A DNA stretch of 64,000 nt from Marasmius tenuissimus (GCA_029532415.1 JAQOTA010000071.1:124001-188000); one strand, 5' to 3'. Numbered from the stretch's first letter, positions 34,951 to 48,224 are shown. Made by a program: numbers and translations. The notes: generated by a model not told the origin, from the letters alone.

Positions 34951-37093
34951 ATGGTCCCCAGACCGGTAGCACGTCTTCTCTCGCTCTCACTTCTCATCAG
35001 CACCGCGCTCGCTGCCGGGGAAGACATTGTGGACACGGGATATGCAAGATATCTAGGAAATAAGACGTTTTCGAATGCTGTCGCATACTTAGGCATTCCT
35101 TATGCGGAGCCGCCTATCGGTGACCGTCGTTTCAGAGCACCGGCGCCTCTGGATACGGCGAGGATCGCAGAGGAGTCGTCTGGAGAGGTAGTTGACGCGA
35201 CGGAATATCCAGAATTTTGTATCCAGGGTCCCATCAGTGGTACGTGGTCAATATTGGGAATCTTTTTGGCTGAAAATTGACAATACGTTGTAGTTGACAA
35301 TCTTGGAGGGGCTGGAAGTGAAGATTGCCTAAAGATGAATATCTATGCTCCTTCTGGCACAAAAAAGGGCGATAAACGTGCGCGTTATGAGAGTTCAGAC
35401 CTTCATAAGAGATGCTGATCAGTTTTACAGTTCCCGTACTTGTATATTTTCACGGCGGAGGTGTGTTCGACCTTGTATCCGACCCTTGGGACTCTATAAT
35501 GAACCACACGCGACAGGATACAGATATGGGAATCCCAGAAACTGGCCATTTGATCACTGGGTTCAACAAAGCCCAAATGTAGTCATCGCGTCTGTCTACT
35601 ATCGACTTGACGCCCTTGGTTTCCTCTCTCACCCCCGATTCGACGACCCGGCAAACGGAGATTCCAATGCTGGTTTCTTGGACCAAATCGAGGCTCTGAG
35701 ATGGGTCAAAGCTAACATTGAGTCTTTCGGGGGGAATCCGGGCCAAGTGACTATCAACGGCGAGAGTGCAGGCGGCGGATCGGATCAGTATCACCTCGTT
35801 GCTAATGAGGACGAAAAGTTGTTCCATGGCGCGATAGCGCAGAGTGTTTGGAGAGCGCGTGCACCGACGCCTGAGCAGCAAGAGGTGCGTGTGGCCGATT
35901 TTAGATGCTGGTCCAATTCGTGATCAAATTGTTGTACAGCCTCTCTTCGAAAATTTCGCGGCCAACGCCGGATGTGGGACTGGTGAATTCGTGGAGAAAT
36001 TGGCCTGCTTGAGAGACGTCGATGTTGACACATTGACTCGCGCCCGAAATGAAGTCTACAACTTGTGGGTTCCAAACACTATCTTCACTTCACTTTGACT
36101 GACATCCCGCCACGTCCAGCGATCACCCTTACGACGAGTTCCTTCCAGTTGTTGACGGAAAGGTTATCATCGGCCACCCGACCAGCCTTGCGGAGCAGGG
36201 CGAGTTCGCCAAAGTTCCTCTCATTGTTGGGTATGTCACTGGGTACGGCCCTCCCGAAATGCCCGAGTAACCCAAGATCGTTCTTTGCAGCTCGACCTCA
36301 AATGAAACCGCGGCTCGGGGGAGCTCCGATAACATCACGATTGCGCTGCAAACTTCATATCCCGGCCTCTCCAACCAAGATATTCAGGACATTCTCGAGG
36401 TGAGGCAAAATAGTTTTTGGGACACCGGAACCGGTTGATTGATCATGGATTTTCTAGGTCGCTCCAGCAAGCGATTTCGACTCTGCTGCTCAGCGATTCC
36501 AGGTGGTGACCGGCGAATCCCTGTTTATCTGCGCGGTGAGCCTGATTTTCTCTCGTGTACGGCGAACTGTGCTCAACGATCTATCAAATTGTGAATAGCG
36601 AAGAATTTTAGGAGAGGCATACTCCAAGGTGACAGATACGTGGACCTACCGCTACAATCAAGCCAACCCGACCACGGGGAGTACAACCGTCGGGCATGCT
36701 GCAGAGAATTGGATGATGTTTTTGGGCTCGAACACTGGGTTTGTGACCATCGTACACTGTCAAAGTAATCGCTACTGACGCGAAACTTATTTGCATAGGT
36801 CCAATGGCTCAGTAACGTTCACGCAGATGAACGATGTCGAGAACGCTTTTGCTGAAGAGTTGATTGCCTACTGGCTATCTTTCGTGCGTTCTGGCGATCC
36901 GAACAAGTTCAAGCTTTCAAGATCACCAGAATGGCCCCAGTACACGCTCGAGATGGGGAAGGAACGCATCGTATTGCAACAGGAACCCGACAATTCGACG
37001 GCAGACAGTGGGAGTTATATTGAACAGGAACCGGAGAAGGAGAGTAGAAGGTGCGAGGTTGTTGCGAGCAAATCTGAGCAGCAGCAGAATTGA
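34951..37093 (+). CDS. Secreted type-B carboxylesterase/lipase 2
   Basis: Tandem paralogue of carboxylesterase 1, with all introns spliceable. Signal peptide [15 protein letters not shown]; then [43 protein letters not shown] across the first intron, [48 protein letters not shown] (nucleophile Ser), [10 protein letters not shown] (likely acid) and [14 protein letters not shown] (likely His). It ends [29 protein letters not shown] and [23 protein letters not shown]. Its 3' end is the best match to the three carboxylesterase remnants next to GH76-like genes. Substrate unknown; the family includes lipases and sterol or aryl esterases. Confidence 0.9.
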
Positions 37094-37159
37094 GGAATTG
37101 TCGGTACGTATTGGACGACCGTTGGAGACTTCTCCCATATGTACATGTACGCTGTGAAT

Positions 37160-38026
37160 TCAGGGTCTACGTCCCTTTGAATACGCGCGATCACGGCGCT
37201 CTCGCTCGACCAACGCATTTCTTATCCTCCTGTTCCTCGTGATGAGCCCTATTTTCTTGACCACCCATTCATTTTCCTCCCTGACTCCTTGGGGCGGGCT
37301 GTTGAACCATTCTGCCACCTCTCGGCTCCCTAAGAATTCATCCATCTCCTCTTTGCACACGACCCCATCCCAGATCGAGAACCAAAGAAGTTTGTGGGCA
37401 ATACCCGGTGTATATCGGGAGTAGGATAGAACCTGCATGTGCATTGCTAACACGACCAGGGGATCTTCCTTCCGCTCTCCGAGCATTTTGAGAAAAGGTA
37501 GCACGAATAAAGAGGTGATTCCTGGGTTGTTCTCCTCCCTCAGATACTGCCAATCGCGTAATTGGGGGGAACGGCAGTGGAGGATATCATCTTGGTATGT
37601 TTCGAGAGTTGATTAAGCTGGGAAGATGGTGTCCATGGATGTTGCGGAAGGGAGCTTGAGATAGCTACACTCAGAGAGGCAGAGAATGTATGTATGGACG
37701 ACAAGCTCGGGAAACCAAATTCCGTCCGAGGGAATTGGGTAACGAAGAGGGGGGAACTTGGGTTCAATGATTGCGAGCGGAGCAGAGTAATAACCAATAA
37801 TCCCTGCGGTACTTCATATCGATTTTGACATTGGCAACTAGGAGAGAATGAGGGGCAGAAGTTAGCTGGCATCTCAAATGACGCTGGTATTTTGGTGGTA
37901 GGACGTACCTTCCGCGATGTTGAGGGGAGCCCGTTCATTTGCCAACAGACCATTGGTCCTTTCGAAGTCCTCGATTGCCGCCTTATCCTGGTACTGAGGC
38001 AACCAGTTAGAGGGTGACGGCTGCAT
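37160..38026 (-). pseudogene. Member of a dispersed hypothetical family, with an in-frame stop
   Basis: Exon 1 reads MQPSPSNWLPQYQDKAAIEDFERTNGLLANERAPLNIAE. After an intron ending TACCGCAG, exon 2 reads GIIGYYSAPLAIIEPKFPPLRYPIPSDGIWFPELVVH. The last exon reads YLREENNPGITSLFVLPFLKMLGERKEDPLVV and on through VCKEEMDEFLGSREVAEWF to a basic end. A TAA at 37613-37615 replaces the residue after FPA, where the relative at 48468 has Phe (PAFSTLETYQ). Without it the gene would be whole, so this is either a recently disrupted gene or contains an intron I cannot see. No known domain is recognised. Confidence 0.55.
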
Positions 38027-40414
38027 GAGTGGCTAAAGGGGCAGAAAAAGCTTGTCGGGTGTATACGATTGATCCAGCCAGCCCTTTGAGGTGGACGCTC
38101 ATCAAACTTCTTGGAAGGAGCAAGGCTCAGGGAGGGGCAACTTCAGAGTAGGGTCCACTCGAGGGTTTAGGGGCTTATGGGGGAGCCCTAGTCAGGGTGC
38201 CGCGGTCTGAGACTGAATACCCTGATAATCCCGGTTGAGCTCTCATCCAGATTTGGGTAAATTCGGGGGCTTAGTAAGCAGAAATTCGGGGTTTTTCATG
38301 AAACCTCTGTGCCAAAACAAAAAATCGGGAGTTGCAGGAATCATACCTCTAAACCACACAAATTGTGTATCTACAAGTATAAGAAGACTCTTCACTAGAA
38401 ATAACAGAATTAAGCTTGATTTCCAGTAAAAAAAGCGTCATGCGGCCGGTCATCTTCAGTGTTGAGCCCGGCTTGTACGGTGTACACTTGGCCGGCGCCT
38501 CACGTTTTTTGTGCCGCTTTTCGGCCTGAGACTTGGACTTGGACCGCCGAGCGTCGGCCCCAGTGGCACAGCCAGTACTGAGCCGGTGGTAAGAAAATTC
38601 GGGGGTTTTCTGGAGGTATAAAGCATGAGACCTAGGCCCAAAATCTTACCCAGCGCCTCGTCATATATCATATATGTACGCCGACGGACAGGTGGCAGGT
38701 CTACCTTCGGTCTACCATCACCCTAGCGACAGGTTTCCACATTGCCATTGCCTCCTAATTTTGAAGCCTACGTGGAAATAGTATGAACAGTGACGCGTCA
38801 AGCATCTTGAACTACTTCATGGAAATGTCTATCGTTATCCATCGTCCGACGCGTTAACACGAATCTTTGGCGGACGGACTTGGCAAGTACTCATCGATAT
38901 CAACCAAATTTTCCGTTGAGTGTTTGATTTTTGGCGCCCGATGTTCACTGTTCCTATTCCCGAGCCCGAAAGGGCGTTCATGGCGCTGGACTGCTTGATG
39001 CATCCTTGACAGCTTGACATGCCGTGTAATAGTCCTCCGCCTTCTACTTAGCATCGACTTTAATGCTGGATCAAAGCCGACTAGCTCTCGGCGTCCCGTC
39101 GCTACAGCATTTCTCGTACTGTCGCTTTTAGCGTGTTCGACAACTCAGCCTTGCACCACAGGTCCATCAACAAGGTGAATCACAGAGGTTTGGCGCGCCA
39201 CTCCGGTAAGTCCTCAATCTGGCGTTTATAATGTGCAAAGCACTATGGTATTGACACTTGTGTGACTGAAACATGCTAGCGCTGCTGCCAATGTAATACC
39301 AGAGACATAAACGGCGCTCAGAATGCTGGGGGGGATGGCACAGTTTTCTTCCAGTAAATTATCAAGAAGTGCAAGACATGTTCAAGACACGGTTCAAGCT
39401 GCACGAGCTACAGAGCGTGGCAGAGTCACTGTCAGATGCAGCTCCGCGCAGTGTTCCACCGTTCTGCCCTCCAATTGCGAATACTCAGGCCACCCGCTGT
39501 GCAAACGCAACGACAGCATGTTAAACCTCATAGTGACACAATATCAAAACAAGCCACCCCCTCAGTTGATCTTGAAGGAGGACTTGAACATGCAGCAAGG
39601 GGATTGGGAGGCCTTTGGGATGGACATATATGGCCGTCATGGGACCGCTGCCGTTCATCGTGAGCTTTGGAGGGCTCAATCCAATTTATAGAGCGAGCCT
39701 GGATTACTTAATTTTCTCTCCTATTTTCCCAGAACAAGAGCGAGAGCATACTCACGAACGCACCGAAGTTGGGGTCGTACCTAGACGCCAGGTAAGCTGG
39801 TGAGGGAAAGAAACGTGAACGACCCCTCGCGCGACTTACCTTGGCTACTTGGATTCACTATCAGCTAGAACCCCTGGAAATCGCGGGCTCAATAGATTCA
39901 ACAAGTCTTCCGTTTGACGTTTGATAAGTTTCAGACCTTTCGACACTGGGGCCTTGGACACGGGACGTCATGGTACCGGAGTTCCCAGTACACATCACTC
40001 AAGCCCATGAGCACCTAATGAAGGCTAGTACAAAGAGCTGAATGTATAGCCGGCCTCCATAGATGTAACTATAGGTCGTGTTTGACTCTAGTAGCGAGCG
40101 TAATTCCCGTATAGGATATCCTAAGGTCGGAAGCGGCCAATATCGACTTGAGTGGGCCTCAAAATGAGCGATTCGAATCCTGTTGGAAGTCTTCCCCGGT
40201 TCTTCAAAAAAGCGCGGCTCAACCGATCGCAAGGTGTGACTTTGAAGGAGGAAAAGGCCGAACGGAGTCGGATCTGACAGAGGGCCACGATCTCAGTACC
40301 CGTTTTCCGGGTCTCTTTTTTCTCACACGCACGGACCAGGTATCCTGCGCATGCAGAACCTTCTTTTCATATCACCACCACCACTGGAATGTTTACTTCG
40401 ACCACGTCAAGAAA
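38027..40414. other. Long stretch without a recognised gene
   Basis: About 2.4 kb with many stops in all frames. Short open frames near 39323-39691 carry a few Cys residues but match nothing I know and have no paralogue in the window. I see no terminal repeats or transposase-like reading. It may be decayed mobile-element or intergenic DNA. Confidence 0.4.
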
Positions 40415-40711
40415 ATGTCAGGATCAACAGCTCAAGCTCTCAAAGTAACGTTTGCAATAACACCCGTCGAGCCCGCCTTCATACAGAAACTCACCGCCTG
40501 GTACTGGCTATCCTTCGCTCGAGCGGGCGACCTGCCAAACAAATTCAAATCACTGGAATGACCCCAGTATGCATGGGATCGTGCTCTCACAGGATCGTAG
40601 CATTTTCCCAAGACAAAGTGGGAGTTCGTTGAACGGGAGCCTGCAAATGGGAGTACGAGGTGTGAGGCGGTCGCTAGTAAATCGACTGAGCAGGAGCTCG
40701 AGCAAAACTAA
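40415..40711 (+). pseudogene. Carboxylesterase 3' remnant upstream of copy D
   Basis: Reads LTAWYWLSFARAGDLPNKFKS, then after a stop PQYAW, a second stop, and WEFVEREPANGSTRCEAVASKSTEQELEQN-stop. It corresponds to the last about 100 residues of the carboxylesterases. No upstream catalytic part is present. It lies about 0.9 kb before GH76-like copy D in the same orientation. Confidence 0.75.
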
Positions 40712-41598
40712 GGGGGGAAATGAGGGCCGGGGTTTGTTGTTTTTTTTTGCCAGAATTGTGTACTCCGTTGAGTTTTGACATATATTTGGTGTACGGACAA
40801 ACTCACCCCTTTTTTCAATCAGTGTTAAATTTTCAAGATACAGTATACCATTTCTTCGCTGAGTGTTTGGTTATTCTTGGCACTCAATACCTATCCACCG
40901 TTGCTTTGGCCCTGTAATTGGAAGCGGCAACATTTCGCATTCGGTCTTTGGCTGGACTACCTGGAGGCTAGTATCGAAGCCGGTGGTCTGATATAAAACC
41001 GACCAGTGTCCGACAGAAGGACTCGACAGCCTCGGCTTGTTGAACGCTCTCAGCGTCCCATTTTACGATATTCTTCCTTATCTCTCGCACTATATCTGGT
41101 TCCGAGAGAAAGCATTGACTGATGTTCTGATGATCCACTCGCGATTGACGCTGCACACCTTTGGCGGCATCATGGCCACCTAGGCTGCACCAGTCAACAC
41201 AACGCGAGAAGAAGAAGTATGTACGATGGTTAGAGAATACGGGAAAATAACTCACCTTTCTTACAGCGAGTTTCTAAAAAATGTAGGCAACAATATATGG
41301 GATTCGTTGACTCTGTTTTCATGGCAGCATTCCTCATAGACTATAGTCGGGTGCAGTTCTGGCTGTTTTGCTCCCGCCGCATTGGCCAGGCTGTCCTCCG
41401 GTAGTAGGAATTCGGAATGTTACTGGGCGCTTTAGGTTAACATGCATACAGCAACACAACGTATATCAAACCTTATAGCGACTCGGCGGATCATGATGGA
41501 GGTTTCAAGCTTCAACCAACGGCCCGGGGAGATTTTTGAGGAATATTAAAACCTCAGGATCTGACAAGGGCACTTGAACTGGCTCCTCACGCAAGATC
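40712..41598. other. Upstream region of GH76-like copy D
   Basis: Non-coding DNA homologous to the flanks of copies C, E and F; for example, the segment around CTCTCAGCGTCCCATTTTACGA at 41046 is also found, inverted, near 53730 and 60330. No gene. Confidence 0.5.
41538..41550 (+). promoter_or_regulatory. Conserved ATTAAA core-promoter motif of copy D
   Basis: GAGGAATATTAAA, identical to the element before copy C, about 50 bp before the ATG. Confidence 0.45.
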
Positions 41599-43888
41599 AT
41601 GATGCCCGTCATGCTCAGCTGGTACCTCCTTGCGGCGCAACTTGTCCTCACTGTGTGGAGCGAGGAGCTGAGTGTCCCTTCATCCTGGATTGTAAGTCTT
41701 TGTCTGACTGTGGTACTGAAACTGCGTTCGATTCACATCGCCTAGAAAACTACTGTGGAAGCCTCTCGCGAAGAGCGAATCAATCGTACGGCGGAAGCGA
41801 TCGACGCGTTCATCGCGTCTGACGCTCTTTTCACCTCAATCCAGCCCCCTAGCAACCTTTCCAATAGCTATTGGCCCTATGGGGCATTTCTGGCTTTGAC
41901 CACAGACTTTGATATCATCACGAACCAGACCAGATACAAGCGAATTGCTCAGGAACGTTTTCTCCCTGCTTTACAGCGAATGACACCGGATACCAAGTGA
42001 GTACATCCAGCACTCGTGGCCTAGTCCCAGTGTAAAACTTCTTTGATACGCTACTCTACAGAATTGTGAGCGCTCTCGTTTACTCCCATTGGTGCATAGC
42101 CAGTAGTAATCTTCGGACCTTCGACCAGATTTCCAACAAATTGTACGCCTATTCTTTTCTTTCCACAAAACTATGCACTTCTAAACATCCCGACTTCTCA
42201 GTCGCTACGGATACGCAGCTACCCGTGCATACCTTGCGTATCAAGACGAGGGTTTTTTGAACATTGCAAAGGACTATTGGGCCTCCAACAAGAGCCTGAC
42301 GATCTCTGAAGAAGACGTACAGTCAAGGAGCTCTCAAGCTAAAAGCAAAATCAATTCCACTATGAGTATGGCTTGCTCAAAGCCTGGCAGTGAGTCGTCT
42401 CTCGTCGCTGAGAAATATACTGACGATTCAACTCATCAGGTGAATACACGCTTGCCGGCGGGACGTTCCACAGCACAGTGAGTACTGTTGAAGTACCACA
42501 GCGATGATCGTATTGAAGGATCCTCGCAGGATCAAAGCGACCTCCGTATAACGACTGGTTCAACGGCGTAAGATTCTCAGTTCTCCCATTCCCTCAGCTC
42601 GGACTGACTTGACGGCTAGAGACTACCTGACGTACGCTGTCTATCACTTTTGCTCGAGTTGAGGACTTACTCTTCAAAGGCTCACGGTCTCACTCGCCAA
42701 CTTCGATTCAATGTACATGACCTTGGCGAGCCAGATGGGCCAGTTTATGCGAAACACACTTTACAGGGGTTCTGGGCTCTTCTACAGCGGAGTTGATGTG
42801 GGGGATCCAGATTGCCCAACTCGCCTTGGTGAGATGGGTACCCAGGTATCCTATGCTGCATCCACTATGCAGTCATTATCACTTCTAGCATTGAGCTCAG
42901 AAAATGAAAATTTTACCGATGTGTGAGTGCCTGCCTTCACCACATACCGATCGCGCAGTTAACGTGTTTCAAGCCTCGCGGATGCAGCTCGTCACACAAC
43001 TGGGAGCATTTGGAACTCCGATAACGGTGTACTTGGTGATTTAAGCCACTCATCCTATAGTCCCGTGATTGACAGGGCATCTCAGATACTCAGAAGGTTG
43101 CAAATGTGACTAATAAAGGCGATACTCCCCAATTCTCACAGCAACTGCTTCGGAGCTATCATGACTTGGTACACGCCGATGGTGCCTCGGATCTGAAAGC
43201 TTATCTTCGCGCATACCTAGCAGTTCAGGCAAGCACACTTTCCTCGGGTATCATTCGTCCTCATTTTGACCAAGAACGTGGCAAATAGTATGATGCACTC
43301 GTGAAGCAGGCCACCTTTGATAGTGGTGTCCTGAATTTCTACGGACTTGGATCAAGACCTGAAGCTCAGCTCAATCAGGAAGCACAGACACTGGCCATTA
43401 CTATACTGCTGGGCGGAGTGATATCCAACGATAATGTCACGACTTCCAATGGCCCTCGAGCAACCGATGCCACCCCACCTGATACTAGTGGTCCCGGTCA
43501 AGCCCCGATCGGAGCCATAGTTGGTGGTGTAGTTGGGAGCATTCTGGGTCTTGCTTTGGTGATAGTGGGAAGCTATTTCTATATCCGCCGGCGACGCCAG
43601 TTGCAGTCCCCACCTACCATGGACCCGTACCCAACGACTTCAGCCTCCCCGCCGATTTTAACCGTTCCGCCTTTCCAGTCTGAAAAGTCTGCAAAACGGG
43701 CACCTTCGACCAGTCCTAATGGTGCAGAAAGTACGGTTTCGACGTCAACCACACCCACCACAGAGTCCCAGTCCAGTCGTATGCACGAGCCGACTACTGC
43801 AGAACTTGTAACAATGTTGAACCAAAGGTTGAGGAATGAGCGATGGGACGCGAACGAGAGTCTTCCAGACTATCGCACAGACGCATAG
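41599..43888 (+). CDS. GH76-like membrane-anchored protein (copy D)
   Basis: Intact paralogue. Signal peptide VMLSWYLLAAQLVLTVWS, then ELSVPSSW and EASREERINRTAEAIDAFI, YWPYGAFLALTTDFDIITNQT, the 4-nt exon 42062-42065, the 14-nt exon 42129-42142, RYGYAATRAYLAYQDEGFL, GGTFHSTDQSDLRITTGSTA, TLASQMGQFMRNTLYRGSG, NSDNGVL and YLRAYLAVQYDALVKQATF. Membrane span AIVGGVVGSILGLALVIVGSYFY and stop-transfer IRRRRQ. The tail ends in ESLPDYRTDA: the PPEY of the other copies is LPDY here, an LPxY variant. GC donor at 43229. No Asp-Asp pair is seen before YGYAATRAY. It is preceded by a carboxylesterase remnant. Confidence 0.8.
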
Positions 43889-44387
43889 TGGCGACCTATG
43901 GTGCTCAGCGTGATCTTGATTATGGGTGACTACGTTGAGAGGCTGTGTTATGATATACTAGTCGAGGCGTTCAGGGTTGCGTATATGGACCTGTATAAGC
44001 AGAAAAAAGTGATGTGCGTTTCGTACGATTCCACCCAGTCTCACCGCTTTCATACGATATTAGAAAACTCAAAACTGTTCCGAATATGAACCGTCGTCGT
44101 ACATTACTCCTAACGTGAATAGCACCCGCGGGCGCCAGGTGATTGTGGGAAGTGTTCATCGCACGGTGGACGTTTCATTCCTTTCATCGTAGGCTACAGC
44201 TGCTGTTTCCGCAATCTCCCCGACAATCCTCTTCCGCGTCTGACCCAAGTGCTGATCATACGGGTAGTCAGTTTTATGAAATTAGATAGTATCAACTGTC
44301 GTCGTGATTATGACACAGCGTGCATGATAAATTAAGTCAGTAATGAGATATCCAAAAACCCATAAACCCAAGCCCGGATCCAGGCGT
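43889..44387. other. Intergenic, convergent 3' flanks
   Basis: Between the stops of GH76-like copy D (+) and the membrane protein gene (-). The first about 100 bp resembles the 3' flanks of the other copies. No gene. Confidence 0.45.
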
Positions 44388-45389
44388 TCAAACCGCACCT
44401 TGACCATGTTCCCTCATTTCCCATTCTACCATGGCTCTCTCATCCTTCCGCACCGGCCATATTCTTTCCCTCAACTTCATCAAACCCCATACGACCGCGA
44501 AGATCACGACCTCCCCAATAACAATTCCAGCAACGTATATCGCCACACGCCCGTGGTAAACGGACGGGTCGAGGAACTCGTATGCTACAATGATGAGAGA
44601 TAAGGGGAAGAAAGAGTTAATTGCGACCAAAGGGCAATGGCAAGAAAACATGAGAACGTACGATAAAACCCCTGTGTCGCGTGCATCACATACGCATAGG
44701 CAGTGTACAACCCAATAAGCAGAATCATAAACGGGAGGAATATCCATTGCGGTGGGGGGTTATTCGTGAACAAGACTTCGAAAATGCAAAAGGCGGAGTT
44801 GAGAGCATGAACGGAGATGTTTCGCCATCGTAAGACTGGAGTGCTGAGACTCGTGGGGGAGGAAATGAGGGCCCAAAATGCAATTGTTACAATTATAGCT
44901 GCATTGAGAGAATGGAGGAAGGAATGATTAGCGGGACAGGCACACATAAAGAAAACAAGGCACGGGAACGCACGGAAGTTGATCACAGTGGTCTGCAACA
45001 TCAAGTGCAAGACCTGTAGTGTTTTTCCCCACCTTTGCAGAGCATATCGTTTGTAGCGGCTTCGTATAAAGGAAACTGTTTGGACGAAGGATGCCCAATA
45101 GTAAGCACATATTCCGGTGTAGGTGAGGTACGTAAAATACGCGAAATTCCTGTAACAAAGGTGAGAACTGGATATCTGGGTCATTCGAAATGAGGTCGAC
45201 TCACTCTCCGCCAGCCTTTGATTTGACTTCGTCGTATGCAAGAATAACTATCAGCGTAACCATAGTGTAGAATGCGATCAAGGCACGTATAGACGCAAGA
45301 ATAACTGGCGAAAAGAAGGGGGAGGTGACGAGTTTGTAAGTAGGATCGAAGGGTGCGGCAGCACCGAACAGCTGCGCGGTAGTGGTCAT
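44388..45389 (-). CDS. Multi-pass membrane protein, FAR-17a/AIG1-like
   Basis: Four exons give about 250 residues with roughly six membrane spans. It starts MTTTAQLFGAAAPFDPTYKLVTSPFFSP. Then come VILASIRALIAFYTMVTLIVIL, FAYFTYLTYTGICAYYWASFVQT, IIVTIAFWALISSP, ISVHALNSAFCIFEVLFTNNPPPQW, FMILLIGLYTAYAYVMHATQGFYPYEFLDP and AIYVAGIVIGEVVIFAVVWGL, with a charged cytoplasmic tail. The layout and the WRNISVHALNS ... LPFM pattern fit fungal proteins annotated as FAR-17a/AIG1-like, a family related to fatty-acid-ester hydrolases in animals. I have not confirmed catalytic residues. Introns splice cleanly and the gene is intact. Confidence 0.7.
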
Positions 45390-45600
45390 CGTGGAAGGGT
45401 AGACTCCTCAGTCCACCGAGGGACGAGGGAAAGGAAGGATGGAAAGGGGAAGGGTGGGTACCTGAGAAACAAGGGTTTTATATAGGATCAAAAAGCGGCG
45501 ATCGATACTTACGCCATCTGCTACCCTGACCACCAACTGTCAGTTCGGACAGAGATTGAAGAACTGAAGAATTGTTTTCACACAAAGCGCACCCATAAAA

Positions 45601-46068
45601 TCAACAGTTTGACGTGGAGCACGCCTTCGACTTGATCTTGATCTGGCGATCCCGGAGAATAACTCCGAAAGCAGTGCAAATGGCTATAACTGATACTATG
45701 GATGCCTCAGCAGGCCTCAGCGCGGTTTTCGCGACCAGCAAAGCGAAAGTCAGGGCCAGTTTCGGAATCCTCTGTACTAGCGGAGATAGCAACAAGGGGT
45801 GTGCGCTCGAGCTAGCGCCAGGATCAACCCCTTAGGGGTGCTCGAGAGGGAAATTTGCAGTGGTACCGTGAATTATCTTAACCTCGCACTGGGCACGGTG
45901 GAACTTGGAGGTGAGAACGACGGACCCAATGAGCAAAGAACCATTGGCGAACTTCGCATACTCAACCGATGTGGGCGGATTACTGACAATGTCCTTTCCG
46001 TCTACGATAGGTGGAATGAGCTTCAGGTCTAGTGCTGGAGACAAACATATCAGCAATAGGGAATGCAT
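45601..46068 (-). CDS. Possible hypothetical gene, weak
   Basis: The minus strand opens with MHSLLLICLSPALDLKLIPPIVDGKDIV, a weak signal-like start. After one stop it continues in the same frame to a hydrophobic stretch (LALTFALLVAKTALRPAEASIVSVIAI) and a basic end. I cannot find a clean intron removing the stop near 45833-45835, so this could be a pseudogene or chance reading. No family recognised. Confidence 0.22.
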
Positions 46069-46744
46069 GACCAGACCGGCGGAATCGATGAAGGTCTCGA
46101 GCCATTAACGTTACCGTACTCACGATGCTTCCTATCCATGCACTCGTAAGATTGAAGACATCAAGGCGATGGCGCGTAGACTACGTTTGGTCTTTGTCAA
46201 TTCGGAATGACTGGATGGTGAATTTTGAACATTGAGTTGTCGTATATGTGGCCCAAAGGTGATCGAGCCTTTGTGATTGCTGAACTGAGCACCTCCACAA
46301 ATAGACGAACGCTGGACTGTTCGGGTTGGCCATAACAGTCAGTTCACTTTACGGACATCGATAGAATCCAGTGACGCATATTTACCCGTTCTTGCACTAA
46401 CTGGGTCGTCCATAATCGTCTTGAAGCAATTTCCACTCACAGAACTGGAACGACAGCATCGTATCTTTGGCTTTGCTGGAGACTGGCTGAAGGTTTCATT
46501 CTCGCGGTCGACATATTGTTTTCCAATGGATATGTTGGGCAAGGTGGTGGGGCCATGCTGTTTGAGTGGAAGATCTATCCCCGGTGACTGGGTTGCAGAC
46601 CGTTATGGGTTCGGTCCAAGCCTCATTTGTTTGTGCAATGTGGGTCCATAATTATCGGCGCATAATAGTGGGCCGAAGCGGCCCGGAACTGGGTTCCTAA
46701 TCCTATTCGTTCTGACTCCTGAACTTGACTCGCTACATACTTGG
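46069..46744. other. Intergenic, no supported gene
   Basis: Short minus-strand frames (for example 46339-46542) have no recognisable domain or splice partner. Probably the promoter of the gene at 46745. Confidence 0.4.
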
Positions 46745-48224
46745 ATGCCTGGTGAAAATCTCCCTGAACTGGAAGATCCTCTCGTCCTTCTCAAATTACT
46801 TTCCGCCATAGGACACGAACTCAAGTTCGTGGATCATCTCCCCTCGCTACACCCCGAAAACTTTTCCACTCAATCCCTCGAAACGTTTCTGGATGCCATC
46901 GCTTATGCCGTCGTTGATCGTCCTGGCCAATGTGCTGTTGCTGCCAGATCTCTAGAAAAGAGAGAGAATGTAGTGCACACCACTCTGTACCTTGCTTTTG
47001 GATCGGATCCACCGGCGAACGTCGAAATGCACCTTCAATCCATCTTTTCCTTGCTCAAGAATGTCAATTTGCAGTCGGACGAAGCCCAGTCGGGAGCGCT
47101 TACCAGGACTTTATCGAGGCTCATGTACGGGTTCAGTTGGAAACGCTGGGTGCATGACTTGTACGAGCTCTTGGAACGCCTCGGTACTCTTCAAGTCACA
47201 GCGCCGTCTGTTGCACCGGAGTTGATGGATACATTGGATAAACTCGGGTGTCTTGGGAAGACATTGAAGATTACAAGCGAAGCAGACAGTGTTGAGATAG
47301 CCATGAAAGCCGTTGAAGAGATGCACACAGACTGGGTCAAGCAAGATCTTTTCGCGGGTCGGTGGTGTGGGTTGACTGGGAATGATTGCGACAGTTTTCA
47401 ATTTCTTGCCCTTGCAGCTTACAGAAGTGAGTCCCATTGCGAGCTATCGAAGCTTCCGTCTCCGAATGATTTTCACAGAGTGCGAACAATGTCTATATTT
47501 CGTGGAATGGATAGACAAGATTATATCGATTCTCCGCCGTACCAGGGCCTTGGTCAAGATAGCCAGTTCGACTCGATTTTCACATATTTTTGAAGGCACC
47601 CTCAATGTCGTTGTCCTTGCTCCACCCTCTCCGTTACGTTCACTGGTTCATGTCAACATCGAGATTGTGCCAGCCATCATCTCTCGCGCTCTGGAAACCG
47701 TAGAAGGCAAGATCTCCGCATGGGGTCAGAAAACAGACTATGAAGAAATTTCCTTGCGAGATCCCAGGCTCGAGCACTTTGTCCAGTCGTTCACCGCGTG
47801 GGTCATCAAGAAAATGGCGGACTCGAGCAAGCAGAGCCAGAAGCACCCTCGTGCGCACCCAGAGAAACACCTCCTCAGCTACCTTGACAAAATCGGCCTC
47901 CTCTCACGCGTCGATCCGTACTTCGGTACTTCGGAGCCCACATGTGCCAACTGTTTCGCTATGATAGTTTCATATGCGAAAGCGAAAGCGGAATCATCAC
48001 GCATCTGCGTCGGCGAAGAGAGTTTCGACTTCTATCCTGAATCTGAACTTCCGGATTTCGGGTTAGAATGGCACCAGCGTTTTGTTCGGTCCTTGCAGGA
48101 GGAAATTGGGGTGCAGGTTACAGCGTGGATGAATCTTCAGGAACGCTCGATGTTACCGGACGAGGGGAAACTTGAGGTATGGTCGGCGGAACAGTATATG
48201 ACGAAGTTGTGCTCTTACTACTAG
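46745..48224 (+). CDS. Hypothetical protein, about 475 residues
   Basis: Two long exons joined by one short intron (donor GTGAGT after FLALAAYR, acceptor TTTTCACAG before KCEQCLYFVEW). Start MPGENLPELEDPLVLLKLLSAIGHELK. The protein is soluble, mostly helical in feel, with several Cys in the second exon (ECEQC, PTCANCF) that do not form a known zinc motif. The end reads LEVWSAEQYMTKLCSYY-stop. No paralogue in the window. I cannot assign a function; the length, clean intron and lack of stops make it a credible gene. Confidence 0.7.

Noticed and set aside
40100..40190. tRNA-like T-loop (GATTCGAATCC)
   Set aside because: No matching acceptor stem, D-arm or anticodon arm could be drawn around it.
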